DNA of 64,000 nt from JANLYC01 sp963750495 (GTDB lineage Bacteria; Actinomycetota; Actinomycetes; Propionibacteriales; Nocardioidaceae): NCBI GenBank assembly GCA_963750495.1, contig CAVVQV010000004.1, positions 620,001-684,000 of the forward strand, read 5' to 3'. Position numbers and translations under genes: made by a program. A model generated the notes under the pieces. It was given only the letters and a program-made list of their open reading frames with translations. It did no database searches and was not told the origin of the DNA. Shown in pieces: positions 22,530-31,909 of the stretch; position 1 is the stretch's first letter; each line of letters opens with the position of its first letter.

Positions 22530-24167
22530 GTGAGTGACAGCACCCCCACGCCCGCCCGTACGCCCGCCGACCCCGAGATGCCCGAGCTCACCCACCGCCA
22601 GGTGCTGACCGTGCTCACCGGCCTGATGCTCGGCATGCTCGTCGCCGCCCTCTCGCAGACCGTCGTGGCCACCGCGCTGCCGACGATCGTGGGCGAGCTC
22701 GGCGGCCAGGACCAGCTCTCCTGGGTCGTCTCGGCCACCCTGCTGGCGAGCACCGCGTCGACGCCGATCTGGGGCAAGCTGTCCGACCTCTGGGGCCGCA
22801 AGCTGATGTACCAGTCGGCGATCTGGATCTTCATCGTCGGCTCCCTGGCAGCGGGCTTCGCGCAGAACATGGGCATGCTCATCGGCTCCCGCGCCATCCA
22901 GGGCCTCGGCATCGGCGGCCTGATGTCGCTGGGCCAGGCGATCATCGGCGACATCGTCTCGCCACGTGAGCGCGGCCGCTACCAGGGCTACATGGGCTCG
23001 GCGTTCGGGCTCGCGACCGTGCTCGGACCGCTGATCGGCGGTGTCATCGTCGAGCAGACGTCGTGGCGCTGGACGTTCTTCGTCGGTATCCCGATCGGCC
23101 TGGCCGCGCTCGTCGTCACCGAGCGGGTGCTGCAGCTGCCGTTCCCCCGCCGCCAGCACAAGGTCGACTGGCTGGGCGCGTTCTTCATCGTGGCCGGGGT
23201 CAGCAGCATCCTGCTGGTGCTGTCGCTGGGTGGTGACACGTTCGCGTGGATGTCGGGCTGGACGGTGGCGTTCGTCGTCCTCGCGCTGGCCTTCCTCGCG
23301 CTGGCCGTGTGGCAGGAGCGCCGCGCCGCCGAGCCGATCATGCCGCCGCACCTGTTCCGCAACCACACGTTCGTCATCTGCGCGGTGGCGGGACTCGCGG
23401 TCGGCATCTCGATGTTCGGGGCGATGATCTTCCTGCCGCAGTACCTGCAGATCGTCCGCGGCCACTCCCCCATGACCTCGGGCCTGCTCACGCTGCCGCT
23501 GATGTTCGGCATGATCGCCGCGATGACGCTGTCGGGCCGCATCATCACCCGTACCGGCCGCTACAAGTTCTTCCCGGTCGTGGGGCTGCTCGTGCTCACG
23601 GTGGGCCTGGTGCTGATGTCTCGGCTGCACGCCGACACCTCGATGGTCATCGTGGGCGTCGACATGGCCGTGACCGGCGTCGGGATCGGTATGACGATGC
23701 AGGTGCTCGTGCTCGCCACCCAGAACGCCGTACCCCGCAGCGACCTCGGCGTCGCCACCGCCGGCGCGACGTTCTTCCGGTCGATGGGCGGCGCGATCGG
23801 GGTCGCGATGTTCGGGGCGCTGCTGCGGCACGAGAACGCCAGCACGATCCCAGACCGGATCCGCGAGTTCAAGGTGCCTGCGGACCAGCTCAGCGCGAGC
23901 AACCTGCGGATCGGTACGCCGGACGAGGTGGCGCGGCTGCCCGAGGCGCTGCACAACGCGGTGGTCAACGGCTTCGCCGACTCGATGCAGGTGGTGTTCT
24001 TCTCGGCGGCGCCGTTCGCGCTGCTGGGCTTCGTGGTCGTGCTGTTCCTGCGCGAGCACAAGCTCGACACCCGGCAGCCCGAACCCGCGCTCGTGCCCGA
24101 CGAGGCGGCCCATGCGGATGCCGGTGCCGAAGAGCCAACCGGCGCGTCCGACTCGGTGCGCGCCTAA
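22530..24167 (+). CDS. MFS multidrug exporter, DHA2 (14-TM) family
   Basis: A 545-residue drug:proton antiporter of the EmrB/QacA family with about 14 membrane helices. Family motifs are visible: TVVATALPTIVGELGG in the first helix region, the loop WGKLSDLWGRKL (motif A), and the motif C-like GSAFGLATVLGPLIGGVI. The last ~45 residues are polar. The GTG at 22530 has GAGGAG eleven bases upstream, slightly far. An operator-like palindrome suggests ligand-controlled expression. The exported compound is unknown. Confidence 0.9.
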   Translation: MSDSTPTPARTPADPEMPELTHRQVLTVLTGLMLGMLVAALSQTVVATALPTIVGELGGQDQLSWVVSATLLASTASTPIWGKLSDLWGRKLMYQSAIWIFIVGSLAAGFAQNMGMLIGSRAIQGLGIGGLMSLGQAIIGDIVSPRERGRYQGYMGSAFGLATVLGPLIGGVIVEQTSWRWTFFVGIPIGLAALVVTERVLQLPFPRRQHKVDWLGAFFIVAGVSSILLVLSLGGDTFAWMSGWTVAFVVLALAFLALAVWQERRAAEPIMPPHLFRNHTFVICAVAGLAVGISMFGAMIFLPQYLQIVRGHSPMTSGLLTLPLMFGMIAAMTLSGRIITRTGRYKFFPVVGLLVLTVGLVLMSRLHADTSMVIVGVDMAVTGVGIGMTMQVLVLATQNAVPRSDLGVATAGATFFRSMGGAIGVAMFGALLRHENASTIPDRIREFKVPADQLSASNLRIGTPDEVARLPEALHNAVVNGFADSMQVVFFSAAPFALLGFVVVLFLREHKLDTRQPEPALVPDEAAHADAGAEEPTGASDSVRA

Positions 24168-24210
24168 CGCTCGAGGTGCAACGCCGTCGAGTCGGTCTCG
24201 GCGTCAGCCA

Positions 24211-24879
24211 CTAAGCGGGCAGGTGTCGCCAGTGCCCTTCTGAGATGACCTCGACATCGCCGTCGACGACTTTGATGGCCGTCTGGTCGTCCATCGCGTA
24301 AGCCGGGCCTGCGACGTCGGCGGCCCATCTTTCTGCCTCGGCCATGGTGTTGTCCGGCATGAGCTCGTGACCCAGATGCGGGAAGATCGAGAAGTCGACG
24401 ACCCCGAGGGCGCGGTCGCCGTCGGGGGACGTCCAGTGGACGAAGTCGTCACCGATCCGCGGGGTCATCACCATGCTCCCGGCGCTTACCCCGACCCAGA
24501 CGGTGTTCGGGAGCGACGGGAGCAGGTCGGCCAGCCCTGACTTGCGCATCCAGTGAGCCAGGTATGCCGCGTCGCCACCGTCCACGAGCAGGACGTCGAC
24601 CTCCCGCACCCACGGTACCCAGCGTTCCTCGCCGATCGTGGGCAGCGCGGTCAGCTCGAGGACGCCCAGCGACTTCCACTTCATGGAGGTCATGCCACCC
24701 CACGGGGGCGCGCCGCTGACCAAGCCCTGCACCGAGACCGGCCCGAGCATCGGGTGGCCCCACTGCGCCGTCGGGACGCACAGCGCGTTGGCGTCAGCGA
24801 TCGGCTTTCCCAGCAGACCGATGAGCGCGTCGCGGATGCTCGTGTTCGTGACGCCCCCGGACGTGAGAAGAAGTTTCAA
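24211..24879 (-). CDS. peptidase E / type 1 glutamine amidotransferase-like (S51)
   Basis: A 222-residue protein of the S51 class. The nucleophile is the Ser in VGVSAGSM, preceded by the LLVDGGDAAYL motif of the family; a conserved His lies in FPHLGHE. Peptidase E cleaves Asp-X dipeptides, but this branch includes many uncharacterised members. I place the start at the TTG 24879 because it has GGAGG four bases upstream and gives the standard N-terminus KLLLTSGG. The ATG at 24918 would add 13 residues unlike the family. Confidence 0.8.
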   Translation of the reverse strand: MKLLLTSGGVTNTSIRDALIGLLGKPIADANALCVPTAQWGHPMLGPVSVQGLVSGAPPWGGMTSMKWKSLGVLELTALPTIGEERWVPWVREVDVLLVDGGDAAYLAHWMRKSGLADLLPSLPNTVWVGVSAGSMVMTPRIGDDFVHWTSPDGDRALGVVDFSIFPHLGHELMPDNTMAEAERWAADVAGPAYAMDDQTAIKVVDGDVEVISEGHWRHLPA

Positions 24880-24986
24880 GATGCCTCCAGAATCGAGTGC
24901 GACGGCTGAGTGTGGCATACAGACCAGGGACCACCACCAAACTCATCGGTTGAACAGAGCAGAACTGTCTGCAACAGACCGCTCGC

Positions 24987-25895
24987 TCATTTCAGGTAGC
25001 TGTCGGCGGACGTGGTGAACATCCGGCCCGGGTCGAGGGGAGGACCCGCGTTGGCGCCGTTGTGCCTCAGCATGAGCTGGGGCCAGCAGGAGGTGGTCGG
25101 CAGAGAGCCGACGTAGGTGCCGTGCGGAGAGGCGAAGGTCATCGAGTACCTCTGCTGCGTCACACTTGCCGGGCAGGAGGAGACGAACGGCCTCGTCATC
25201 GCACCAGGCAGTCCGTTGAACATCTCGACGAGGTCCGCGACCGCTCCGGTGTCGGTGATGGTGCGGACGGTCGTGTGCGGCCGGGAGTGTGGTTCGAGCG
25301 ACCGCTCAGTCCGCCGGATCGTCACAGACGTGGTGTCTTCCGGCACCAGCACGGTCCGGGCGAACCGCGCGCCTACGAACGTGTCCACCCGCACGACGAG
25401 CCCGTCACCGTGCGGCATGAATGCGAAGTTCACCCACCCCTTGGTGTGAGCCGTCGTGCTCGGGGCGTAGAAGTCCTGGTCCTGCTCCCAGACGCCCCTT
25501 GACTCCACCTGGCCCCCCGAGTCGGATTCCGCTCGTACGCCCTGCGGGGCATGGGCTTGGAGCCAGGAGACGAACGCCTCGCGCGTGAGCGAGACCGTCC
25601 ACCAGGTCGTGCGGGTGAGGTCCGGGTCCGAAGGCCCGATGCCAACCGACGCATGTCGGTAGCCAGAGGTGGGCGAGTGGCTCCATTCCCGCGCGCTCGG
25701 CGGCATCGGTACCGCATGCAACAGCCAGGTCGAGAACTTCCGGGTCGCGAGGACATGGTCGTGTGTCGTCATCGCGGCCGCGACCGGCGATGGCGATGGC
25801 GATGGCGGCCGCTGATCGTCCGTGCACCCGCCCAAACCGAGAACGAGGAGACATCCGAGGACGCACCTGCCGAAGGGCATGCGCATGAAGCTCAT
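24987..25895 (-). CDS. secreted lipoprotein, function unknown
   Basis: About 302 residues from the ATG at 25895 (others at 25886 and 25880). A signal peptide ends in lipobox LGLGGC, then a Pro/Ser-rich linker, then a domain of about 250 residues with no family I recognise. Aromatic-rich strands (WWTVSLTREAFVSWLQ, GWVNFAFMP) and a basic stretch (SVTIRRTERSLEPHSR) are notable. No motif suggests an enzyme. The frame is open further upstream into the HNH gene end, which I discount. Confidence 0.65.
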   Translation of the reverse strand: MSFMRMPFGRCVLGCLLVLGLGGCTDDQRPPSPSPSPVAAAMTTHDHVLATRKFSTWLLHAVPMPPSAREWSHSPTSGYRHASVGIGPSDPDLTRTTWWTVSLTREAFVSWLQAHAPQGVRAESDSGGQVESRGVWEQDQDFYAPSTTAHTKGWVNFAFMPHGDGLVVRVDTFVGARFARTVLVPEDTTSVTIRRTERSLEPHSRPHTTVRTITDTGAVADLVEMFNGLPGAMTRPFVSSCPASVTQQRYSMTFASPHGTYVGSLPTTSCWPQLMLRHNGANAGPPLDPGRMFTTSADSYLK

Positions 25896-25956
25896 GTTGC
25901 CTGTGACGCGACAGGCTCCGCAGAGGTTCCGCAGCTGCAGACCGCAGCGGCGGAGA

Positions 25957-27324
25957 TCAGCCGAGTCGGGGTTTGAACCGTTGGTGGCGGATGGGTCTTC
26001 GCTCAGGATCGATCCGTGCTGGTGGGATGACGTCGGTGACGCCATCCGGTGCGAGAGTCAGCTCCCATTCGCCTTGGTGGATGAGGTGGTGGTGGAAGCT
26101 GCACAGGAGGCATCCGTTGTCGATGTCCGTTGCTCCGCCCTCGCTCCAGGGGAGGCGGTGGTGTGCCTCGGTCCAGGCGGGTGGTCGTTCGCAGCCGGGA
26201 AAGACACACCCTCGGTCGCGGGTTGCGAGGGCGAGGCGTTGGTGCCGGTCGAACACACGCCGGCTGGTGCCGAGGTCGAGGATCTTCGACTCACCAGCCA
26301 GCACGACCGGCAGGAGGCCGGCGTTGCAGGCCAGCCGTCGGGTCTCCCCGACCGAGATCGCAGCACCGGTGTCCAACGTGGCTTCCCCGGCGCCGTTGCG
26401 GAGTTTCTCCTCGTCGACGGTGACCACGATGGTGGCGTTCGCGACCCCGTGTTGTGGATGTCCGTCGACCGGGAGGTGTTCGATCAGCTCACACAGTGCC
26501 CGGCCGAGCCGGTTTCCGTACGGGAGGTCCGTCAGTGTCGTCTCGACCGGGATGTCAGCGGACTGACCGGCAGACGCATCGGTGCGGGTGGTGACGCGTC
26601 GGGGTGCGGACAGAGCTTCGAGGTGTTTGGTGAGCATGCCGAAGACCAGGTTCGGGAGGGCGAACCGTCCGCGGGCGATCCCGTCGGTGCCGAACTGGCC
26701 GGTGAGCCACGCTGACGCCAACGCTTTGCGTTCCTGCGCCACCAACTGCTGCTCCAGAGTCTCGTCGACCGTGTCAGGGTCGATCACTTCGACCAGATGG
26801 TTCGCCGCCACCTGCAGCTGCGTGAACGACAAGGTCTGCGCATGGGTGAGCAGATCCGTCTGGGCTGCCTCGACCCGGTCCGGCGTGACGGTCGCCGACA
26901 ACCGGTTGATCGCAGCGGCGACCACCACACCTTGTTCGGCGGACACGGTTCCTGCCGCCACCGCACGACGGGTCGGTTCAATCAGCGCAGTGGTGCCATG
27001 GAGCTGTTTGGCGGCACGGACGGTCCGGGAGGCCTCGCTGGCAGACATCCGATGTGACGTCATCAGATGCGCCCTCGTCGAGGAGGCGCCGTAGCGATGG
27101 GGCAGGTTGCGGTCGTCGGCCTCTGCGACCAGCCGAGCTGCGAGCTCGTCGACCTGCGCCTTCAACGCGAGCACGTCACCGATGCGCCTGTCCAGACGGC
27201 GGTCAGCCAACGACCAGGTCGGGGTGTCGACCAACTCGGCGAGCTCACGACGCGCGGCACCAAAACCACGATCGAAGGCATCGTCGATACCCGTCGTCGG
27301 TGGCGGTCCCTGCGTCGTACTCAT
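25957..27324 (-). CDS. DUF222 and HNH endonuclease domain protein (13E12 repeat family type)
   Basis: A 455-residue protein with an N-terminal DUF222 region (about 1-300) and a C-terminal HNH nuclease motif: CVFPGCERPPAWTEAHH, then WSEGGATDIDNGCLLCSFHHHLIH. The two Cys pairs bind structural zinc and the His-Asn-His set binds the catalytic metal. This class is present in many copies in actinobacterial genomes (the 13E12 repeat proteins of mycobacteria). Its role is unknown. The ATG at 27324 has TAGGTT six bases upstream, so the mRNA is probably leaderless. Confidence 0.9.
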   Translation of the reverse strand: MSTTQGPPPTTGIDDAFDRGFGAARRELAELVDTPTWSLADRRLDRRIGDVLALKAQVDELAARLVAEADDRNLPHRYGASSTRAHLMTSHRMSASEASRTVRAAKQLHGTTALIEPTRRAVAAGTVSAEQGVVVAAAINRLSATVTPDRVEAAQTDLLTHAQTLSFTQLQVAANHLVEVIDPDTVDETLEQQLVAQERKALASAWLTGQFGTDGIARGRFALPNLVFGMLTKHLEALSAPRRVTTRTDASAGQSADIPVETTLTDLPYGNRLGRALCELIEHLPVDGHPQHGVANATIVVTVDEEKLRNGAGEATLDTGAAISVGETRRLACNAGLLPVVLAGESKILDLGTSRRVFDRHQRLALATRDRGCVFPGCERPPAWTEAHHRLPWSEGGATDIDNGCLLCSFHHHLIHQGEWELTLAPDGVTDVIPPARIDPERRPIRHQRFKPRLG

Positions 27325-27330
27325 AGACCA

Positions 27331-27336
27331 AACCTA
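27331..27336 (-). promoter_or_regulatory. -10 box (TAGGTT), leaderless HNH gene
   Basis: TAGGTT on the minus strand ends six bases before the ATG at 27324. Confidence 0.5.
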
Positions 27337-27525
27337 GAACCGACCGCCGACAGTTTCGGAACCATCGCCAACGCCAGGACCCTTTATCCACAAGGGTATT
27401 TCGAGAGAGGTTCACCCCTCGAGCCGGTCGGGCATCATCGGACCACGGTGGCTTGCTGGCGCGGCCGATCCGTACGACCAGCCGCTCCCCGATGAGTTCC
27501 GCACAGCGCCGTGGTCTGTATGGCC

Positions 27526-28116
27526 ATGACCGCGACCTATACCTTCGACATCTTCTCCAGCCTCGACGGGAACGCCTCCTACGGACCGCCCGGCGACTGG
27601 GGCGGCTACTGGGGCAAGCAGGGGCCGGAGTTCCTCGACCACCGGTTCGCGGCGTACGACGGCGAGCAGCGGATGGTGTTCGGGGCCACGACGTTCGGGG
27701 CGTTCCTCCGGATGCTGCCCGCGATGAAGGACGACGAGCGGGACGCGTGGATCGATCGGATGCTCAGCTGCCCGACCACCGTCATCTCCTCGACGCTGGC
27801 CGGCCCGTTCGATTGGCCCGACGCGACCGTGGTCAGTGGTGATGCCGTGGACATCGTGCGGCGCATGAAGGAGGAGTCGGAGGTGCCGATCCGTTCGCAC
27901 GGCAGCCTGTCGCTGAACCGCGCGCTGCTGGCCGCCGGCCTCGTCGACCGGATCCAGCTCACCGTCTTCCCGGTGGTCTCCGGCCAGACGGGCGACGAGC
28001 CGATCTTCGCGGGTGCGGCTGACTTCGACCTCGATCTGCTGGAGACCCGCACGCTCGACGGCCGTACTCAGGAGCTCGTCTACCGGCCCACCCTGCGCAC
28101 GTGGCCGGCCGGCTGA
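27526..28116 (+). CDS. dihydrofolate reductase family protein (RibD C-terminal-like)
   Basis: A 196-residue protein of the DHFR/RibD-C fold: FDIFSSLDGNASYGPPGDWGGYW at the start, FGATTFGAFLRML, HGSLSLNRALLAAGLVDRIQLTVFPVVSGQTG, and a C-terminal strand ending LVYRPT. Such proteins bind NADPH and reduce pteridine-like or unknown substrates; this branch is uncharacterised. Starts at 27511, 27520 and 27526 are in frame; the ATG at 27526 fits the family N-terminus best. Confidence 0.8.
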   Translation: MTATYTFDIFSSLDGNASYGPPGDWGGYWGKQGPEFLDHRFAAYDGEQRMVFGATTFGAFLRMLPAMKDDERDAWIDRMLSCPTTVISSTLAGPFDWPDATVVSGDAVDIVRRMKEESEVPIRSHGSLSLNRALLAAGLVDRIQLTVFPVVSGQTGDEPIFAGAADFDLDLLETRTLDGRTQELVYRPTLRTWPAG

Positions 28117-28248
28117 CCGCACCAGACAGGCCAGACCGCCTCGCCGGCCGCTCGGCCAGCCGCTGACGGTGGCCGTCGGGCCGACCTCCGACATGGGCCG
28201 GGCGGCCACGCTCCTCCCGATTTCGCTCCAAGGCGCCCGGCTCGCCCC

Positions 28249-28254
28249 TATCGT
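28249..28254 (+). promoter_or_regulatory. -10 box (TATCGT), leaderless CAP gene
   Basis: TATCGT ends six bases before the ATG at 28261. Confidence 0.45.
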
Positions 28255-28260
28255 GGGCGA

Positions 28261-29487
28261 ATGCGCCTTGTTCACAGCCTGCTGGTGACGGTGATGGCGC
28301 TGTGCCTGGGGGCCGCCGCCCTCACGGCGCCCGCGACGGCCGGCGTCGCCACCGCGACGATCACGGGCCGCGTGCTCGACCAGGACGGTACGCCGGCGAA
28401 CCGCGTCCAGGTCCGGGCCGCCAACTCCACCGGGCTGATCGCCCAGGCGAACACTGGCGGCCAGGGACGCTTCACGCTCACGACCACCGATGTGTCGGAA
28501 GACGTCGTGGTCAACCTGGTCGACATCGCGTACGGGCAGCTGCGCTCCAGGACCCTCGCCCCCGTGCCGGTGGCAGCCGGCCAGACCTCTGCGGTCGGAG
28601 CCGTCACGATGTCATCGGGTGGTGCCGCGGGCCGTGCCGCGAACGCCGTCAAGACGTCGAGCCGCGCGGCGGTACGCCTCGCCTACCTGCGGAAGTACAA
28701 GCCGCTGCTGGTCGGGCAGCGGCTGTTCACGCCGCGCAGCAACCGGCCGTGCACCGTGCGGTATGGCAAGGGCTACCCGCGGCAGCGGACCCGCCAGATC
28801 ACCCAGGTCAACTTCATGCGTTCCCTGGTCGGCGTCGCTCCGGTGAAGGAGAACGCGACCCTGTCCCAGCGTGCCGCGGCCGCCGCGCTCATCGAGTACC
28901 ACCTCGGCTACCTCAACCACACGCCGCCGCGCTCGAGCCGGTGCTGGACGGCGGTCGGCTCCCGGGCGGCCGGCCACTCGAACCTCGCCTACGGCAGCGC
29001 GCCCGCCGACACGGTGGAGCTGTACATGGACGACCCGGGTGACAGCAACCGGGCAGTGGGCCACCGCAGCTGGATCCTGTCGCCCAGCCAGGTGCAGATG
29101 GGCACGGGGTACGTCGGCACGTTCAACGCGCTGTACGTCATCTCCAAGCAGGCCAAGTCGAAGCCGACGCCGCGCTGGGTGCGGTGGCCGAGCCCCGGCT
29201 ACTTCCCGACGAACCTCGAACCGCGCGGCCGGTGGTCGTTCTCGTCCACCCGCCTGTCCGACGTCGACCTCGGCCGGGCCCGGGTGCGGGTGACCCGTGC
29301 CGGTCATCGGGTGCCACTCGCCCGCGTGACCCGCAGCTTGTACTACGGCAACATGTCGACGCTGACCTTCGACTTCAAGCGGCCGCCTGCGCGCGGCATC
29401 TACAACGTCACGGTCACCGGGATCCGCCAGCGCGGCCTGACGATCGACCCCGTCCACTACCCCGTCCGCCTCTTCTACGCCCGCTAA
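28261..29487 (+). CDS. secreted CAP (SCP/PR-1) domain protein
   Basis: A 408-residue exported protein. The signal peptide covers about 1-28 (LVTVMALCLGAAALTAPATAG). Residues 30-120 form a carboxypeptidase-regulatory-like beta sandwich (ITGRVLDQDGTPANRVQVRA). The CAP domain lies about 170-300, recognisable from QVNFMRSLVGVAPVKENATL, SQRAAAAALIEYHLGYLNHT, SNLAYG and AVGHRSWILSP. A further beta-rich domain ends the protein. Bacterial CAP proteins are secreted and poorly understood; lipid, peptidoglycan or protein binding is suggested. No partner genes are obvious. Confidence 0.85.
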   Translation: MRLVHSLLVTVMALCLGAAALTAPATAGVATATITGRVLDQDGTPANRVQVRAANSTGLIAQANTGGQGRFTLTTTDVSEDVVVNLVDIAYGQLRSRTLAPVPVAAGQTSAVGAVTMSSGGAAGRAANAVKTSSRAAVRLAYLRKYKPLLVGQRLFTPRSNRPCTVRYGKGYPRQRTRQITQVNFMRSLVGVAPVKENATLSQRAAAAALIEYHLGYLNHTPPRSSRCWTAVGSRAAGHSNLAYGSAPADTVELYMDDPGDSNRAVGHRSWILSPSQVQMGTGYVGTFNALYVISKQAKSKPTPRWVRWPSPGYFPTNLEPRGRWSFSSTRLSDVDLGRARVRVTRAGHRVPLARVTRSLYYGNMSTLTFDFKRPPARGIYNVTVTGIRQRGLTIDPVHYPVRLFYAR

Positions 29488-29490
29488 CGC

Positions 29491-29550
29491 TGGTCGAGCT
29501 TGTCGAGACCCCGGTGGTTGAGCCCCGGTGGTTGAGCCTGTCGAAACCAC
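29491..29550. repeat. GTCGAGA / GGTTGAGCC repeat
   Basis: GGTCGAGCTTGTCGAGACCC is followed by two copies of CGGTGGTTGAGCC and GTCGAAACCAC, directly after the CAP gene stop and before the convergent GNAT gene. Confidence 0.7.
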
Positions 29551-29556
29551 CCAGCT

Positions 29557-30153
29557 CTACGCCGGCGCTACCGTCAGGCTCATCACCGTGTGGTTCTTCC
29601 CCTTCGGCCGGTCGTAGTGGAAACCCGCCTCCTCGAACATGGAGCGGCTGACGCTGTAGAGGAACGACGCCGTGATCTTCTTGCCACCGGTGTCCTGTGG
29701 GTACGCCTCCACGACGCCACCGCCGGCCTGCGCGATGAGGTCGAGCGCTCCCCGCAACGCGGCCCTTGCGACACCCTTGCGGCGGTAGTGCGTGTCGACG
29801 AAGAAGCAGGTGACGCGGTAGTCGGGCAGGCGCTCGAGCGTGGCTTCGTAATCCTTGCGGTGCTTCATGATCGGCAGCTCCACCGGTGGGCCGTACTCGC
29901 ACCACCCGATCGCGACGTCACCGTCGAACACGAGCGCGGCATGCGCCTTGCCTTCGTGGACGAGCTTCTCCTTGAGGGCGCGGTTGCCCTCGAACGTGCG
30001 GGGCCTCTCGGCGTTCGACGCATGGAACCAGGTGCACCAGCAGCCGCCCCAGACGCCGTTGTGCCGCTCGGCGAGGTCGTCGAAGGCGTCCCACGTGTCG
30101 GGTGCGAGCGCCTTGATCATGTAGGCGTCGGTGGACGTCTCGGTCTCCGTCAT
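29557..30153 (-). CDS. GNAT family N-acetyltransferase
   Basis: A 198-residue acetyltransferase. The acetyl-CoA-binding motif is TCFFVDTHYRRKGVARAALRGAL (core RRKGVA), preceded by the beta-4 strand AALVFDGDVAIGWCEYG. A Trp/Cys-rich segment near the start (GVWGGCWCTWFH) is characteristic of one actinobacterial subgroup. The substrate is unknown. TACGCT lies six bases before the ATG at 30153, indicating leaderless expression. Confidence 0.85.
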   Translation of the reverse strand: MTETETSTDAYMIKALAPDTWDAFDDLAERHNGVWGGCWCTWFHASNAERPRTFEGNRALKEKLVHEGKAHAALVFDGDVAIGWCEYGPPVELPIMKHRKDYEATLERLPDYRVTCFFVDTHYRRKGVARAALRGALDLIAQAGGGVVEAYPQDTGGKKITASFLYSVSRSMFEEAGFHYDRPKGKNHTVMSLTVAPA

Positions 30154-30159
30154 ACCGGC

Positions 30160-30165
30160 AGCGTA
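30160..30165 (-). promoter_or_regulatory. -10 box (TACGCT), leaderless GNAT gene
   Basis: TACGCT on the minus strand ends six bases before the ATG at 30153. Confidence 0.45.
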
Positions 30166-30233
30166 AGACGGATTACGGACGGTCGCCGTCCGGATTCAAA
30201 CCTCCACCGATGATTGAGCTTGTCGAAATCAGC

Positions 30234-30962
30234 TCAGCGCTCGACGTGCACGAGGGAGCGCAGGCTGCGCTCGAGGTGCCACTGCAGGTACGCCGCCACG
30301 ATGCCGCTGGCCGGCTTGCGGTAGCGCGGCTCGACCGCCTCGGCCGTCGACCAGTCCCCCGCCAGCAACGCCCCGAGCAGCGCGACCGTCTCGACCGTCG
30401 GGTTGGCGGTGCCGGGGATGCGGCAGTTGGCGCAGAGCATGCCGCCCGCGCCGGCGCTGAAGCTGCGGTGCGGCCCCTCGGCGCCGCAGCGGGCACAGAC
30501 GTCGAAGCTCGGCGCATAGCCCGCGATCGCCAGCGACCGGAGCAGGAACGAGTCGAGCACCAGGCCGGGGTCGCGCTCCCCCGAGGCCAGCACGCGCAGG
30601 CCGCCGACGAGCAGCAGGTACTGCTGGACGGCCGGCTCCATCTCCTCGGCCACGAGCCGTTCGGCGGTCTCGAGCATGGCGGTGCCGGCGGTGTAGCGGC
30701 CGTAGTCGCCGGAGATGACCTCGCCGTAGGGCTGGATCGTCTCGACCTGGGTGACGACGTCGAGGGTGCGGCCGCGGGCGAACTGCACGTCGACGTGCAT
30801 GAACGGCTCGAGCCGTGACCCGAACTTGGACTTGGTGCGGCGTACGCCCTTGCCGACGGCGCGGACCCGGCCGGTGTGGCGGGTCAGGAACGTGACGATC
30901 CGGTCGGCCTCGCCCAGCTTCTGCGTGCGCAGGACGACGGCCTCGTCACGGTAGAGGTTCAC
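30234..30962 (-). CDS. recO: DNA repair protein RecO
   Basis: A 242-residue RecO. The N-terminal OB fold begins NLYRDEAVVLRTQKLGEADRIVTFLTR; the C-terminal helical domain carries a Cys4 zinc site (FDVCARCGAEGPH and GMLCANCR). RecO loads RecA onto SSB-coated gaps together with RecR and anneals strands. The GTG at 30962 overlaps the stop of the upstream hydrolase gene by four bases, with GGAGG just ahead. The recO-uppS-zur and era neighbourhood is conserved in actinobacteria though interrupted here. Confidence 0.95.
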   Translation of the reverse strand: MNLYRDEAVVLRTQKLGEADRIVTFLTRHTGRVRAVGKGVRRTKSKFGSRLEPFMHVDVQFARGRTLDVVTQVETIQPYGEVISGDYGRYTAGTAMLETAERLVAEEMEPAVQQYLLLVGGLRVLASGERDPGLVLDSFLLRSLAIAGYAPSFDVCARCGAEGPHRSFSAGAGGMLCANCRIPGTANPTVETVALLGALLAGDWSTAEAVEPRYRKPASGIVAAYLQWHLERSLRSLVHVER

Positions 30963-31909
30963 GCCTCCATTGTGCCTGGGGTGGAGTCGGTTGCGGTGCG
31001 CCTGGGCGCGCGCCTGCTGGTGGATCGTGCGGTCTTGGCAGCAGTACGCCGCGGCCGGGTGGTCTTCTTGACCGCGGTCGGCCAGCAGCCGGCCAGGAAG
31101 CCCAGCACCTCACCGGTGATGCGGTCGGGGCGGCTGCGCCACTCGATGATCGACTCGGCCTCGATGAAGGTGGCGTTGGGGAGCTCGTCGGCCAGCATCG
31201 CGGCGTCGGCGGCGGGGTGGATCGGGTCGTTGGGGTGGCCGATGACGATGGCGGGCACGTCGATGGCCTTGCGCTGCCGGGACGAGGGCGCGATGTGTCC
31301 GAAGAAGATGCCGTGGACGGTGGCGGCCATCGGGCCGGGCTGCTGGTCCATGGTGTCGAGCGCGATGCCGACCCAGAACGGCACGAAGCTGCGCGGGATC
31401 TTGCGGGTGACGGTGCTCAGCGCGGTGACGGCCCACGGCGTGACGCGGCCGAAGAACAACATCGGCCCGAACGCGACGATGCCGGCCTCGAGCGCATTGT
31501 CGAGAACCGGCATCTCCAGCACCATGCCGCGCAAGCGGTGTGGTGCGTGACTGGCCACTTCCAAGGTGACGTTGGCGCCGAGCGACGTGCCGCCCATGAC
31601 GGCCTTGTCGACGCCGAGGTGGTCCAGCAGGCCGATGACCTGGTGGGAGAACGCGGTCATCGAGTAGCGCTTCGGGTCACGCGGTCGGTCGCTGCGGCCG
31701 TGGCCGAGCAGGTCGAGCGTGACGACGCGGTAGCCCTCGGACGCGATGCGCCGGGCGAGCGGGTCGTGCATCCGCCGCGGCATCAGCTGGCCGTGCATGA
31801 GGACGAGGACGCGGTCGCCGGCACCGTACTCGGTGTACTCCAGGCGCGCGCCCTCGAAGAAGAACTGTCCAATGTGCTCCGAGACCAGCATGTACCCATG
31901 GTCGCTCAT
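30959..31909 (-). CDS. alpha/beta hydrolase with basic C-terminal tail
   Basis: About 316 residues from the ATG at 31909 (31891 is an alternative). The alpha/beta-hydrolase fold shows the oxyanion region VLMHGQL, the nucleophile elbow GGTSLGAN with catalytic Ser, an acid in GHPNDPIHPA and a late helix. The final ~35 residues are Arg/Lys/Ala/Thr-rich (KKTTRPRRTAAKTARSTSRR), unusual for a hydrolase and similar in kind to the tail of the NYN protein at 17.8-18.7 kb. It is translationally coupled to recO. The substrate is unknown. Confidence 0.85.
   Translation of the reverse strand: MSDHGYMLVSEHIGQFFFEGARLEYTEYGAGDRVLVLMHGQLMPRRMHDPLARRIASEGYRVVTLDLLGHGRSDRPRDPKRYSMTAFSHQVIGLLDHLGVDKAVMGGTSLGANVTLEVASHAPHRLRGMVLEMPVLDNALEAGIVAFGPMLFFGRVTPWAVTALSTVTRKIPRSFVPFWVGIALDTMDQQPGPMAATVHGIFFGHIAPSSRQRKAIDVPAIVIGHPNDPIHPAADAAMLADELPNATFIEAESIIEWRSRPDRITGEVLGFLAGCWPTAVKKTTRPRRTAAKTARSTSRRAPRRTATDSTPGTMEA

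Noticed and set aside
22485..24113. 542-codon minus-strand ORF opposite the MFS exporter
   Set aside because: Antisense shadow rich in Arg/His/Asp/Glu; the + strand encodes an unmistakable 14-helix transporter.
24880..24918. ATG start of peptidase E at 24918
   Set aside because: The TTG at 24879 has GGAGG four bases upstream and yields the standard family N-terminus.
25900..25990. tRNA-like GGTTTGAACC stretch near 25,970
   Set aside because: It is the 3' end of the HNH gene; no cloverleaf or acceptor stem can be drawn. No other tRNA-like T-loop was found by eye.
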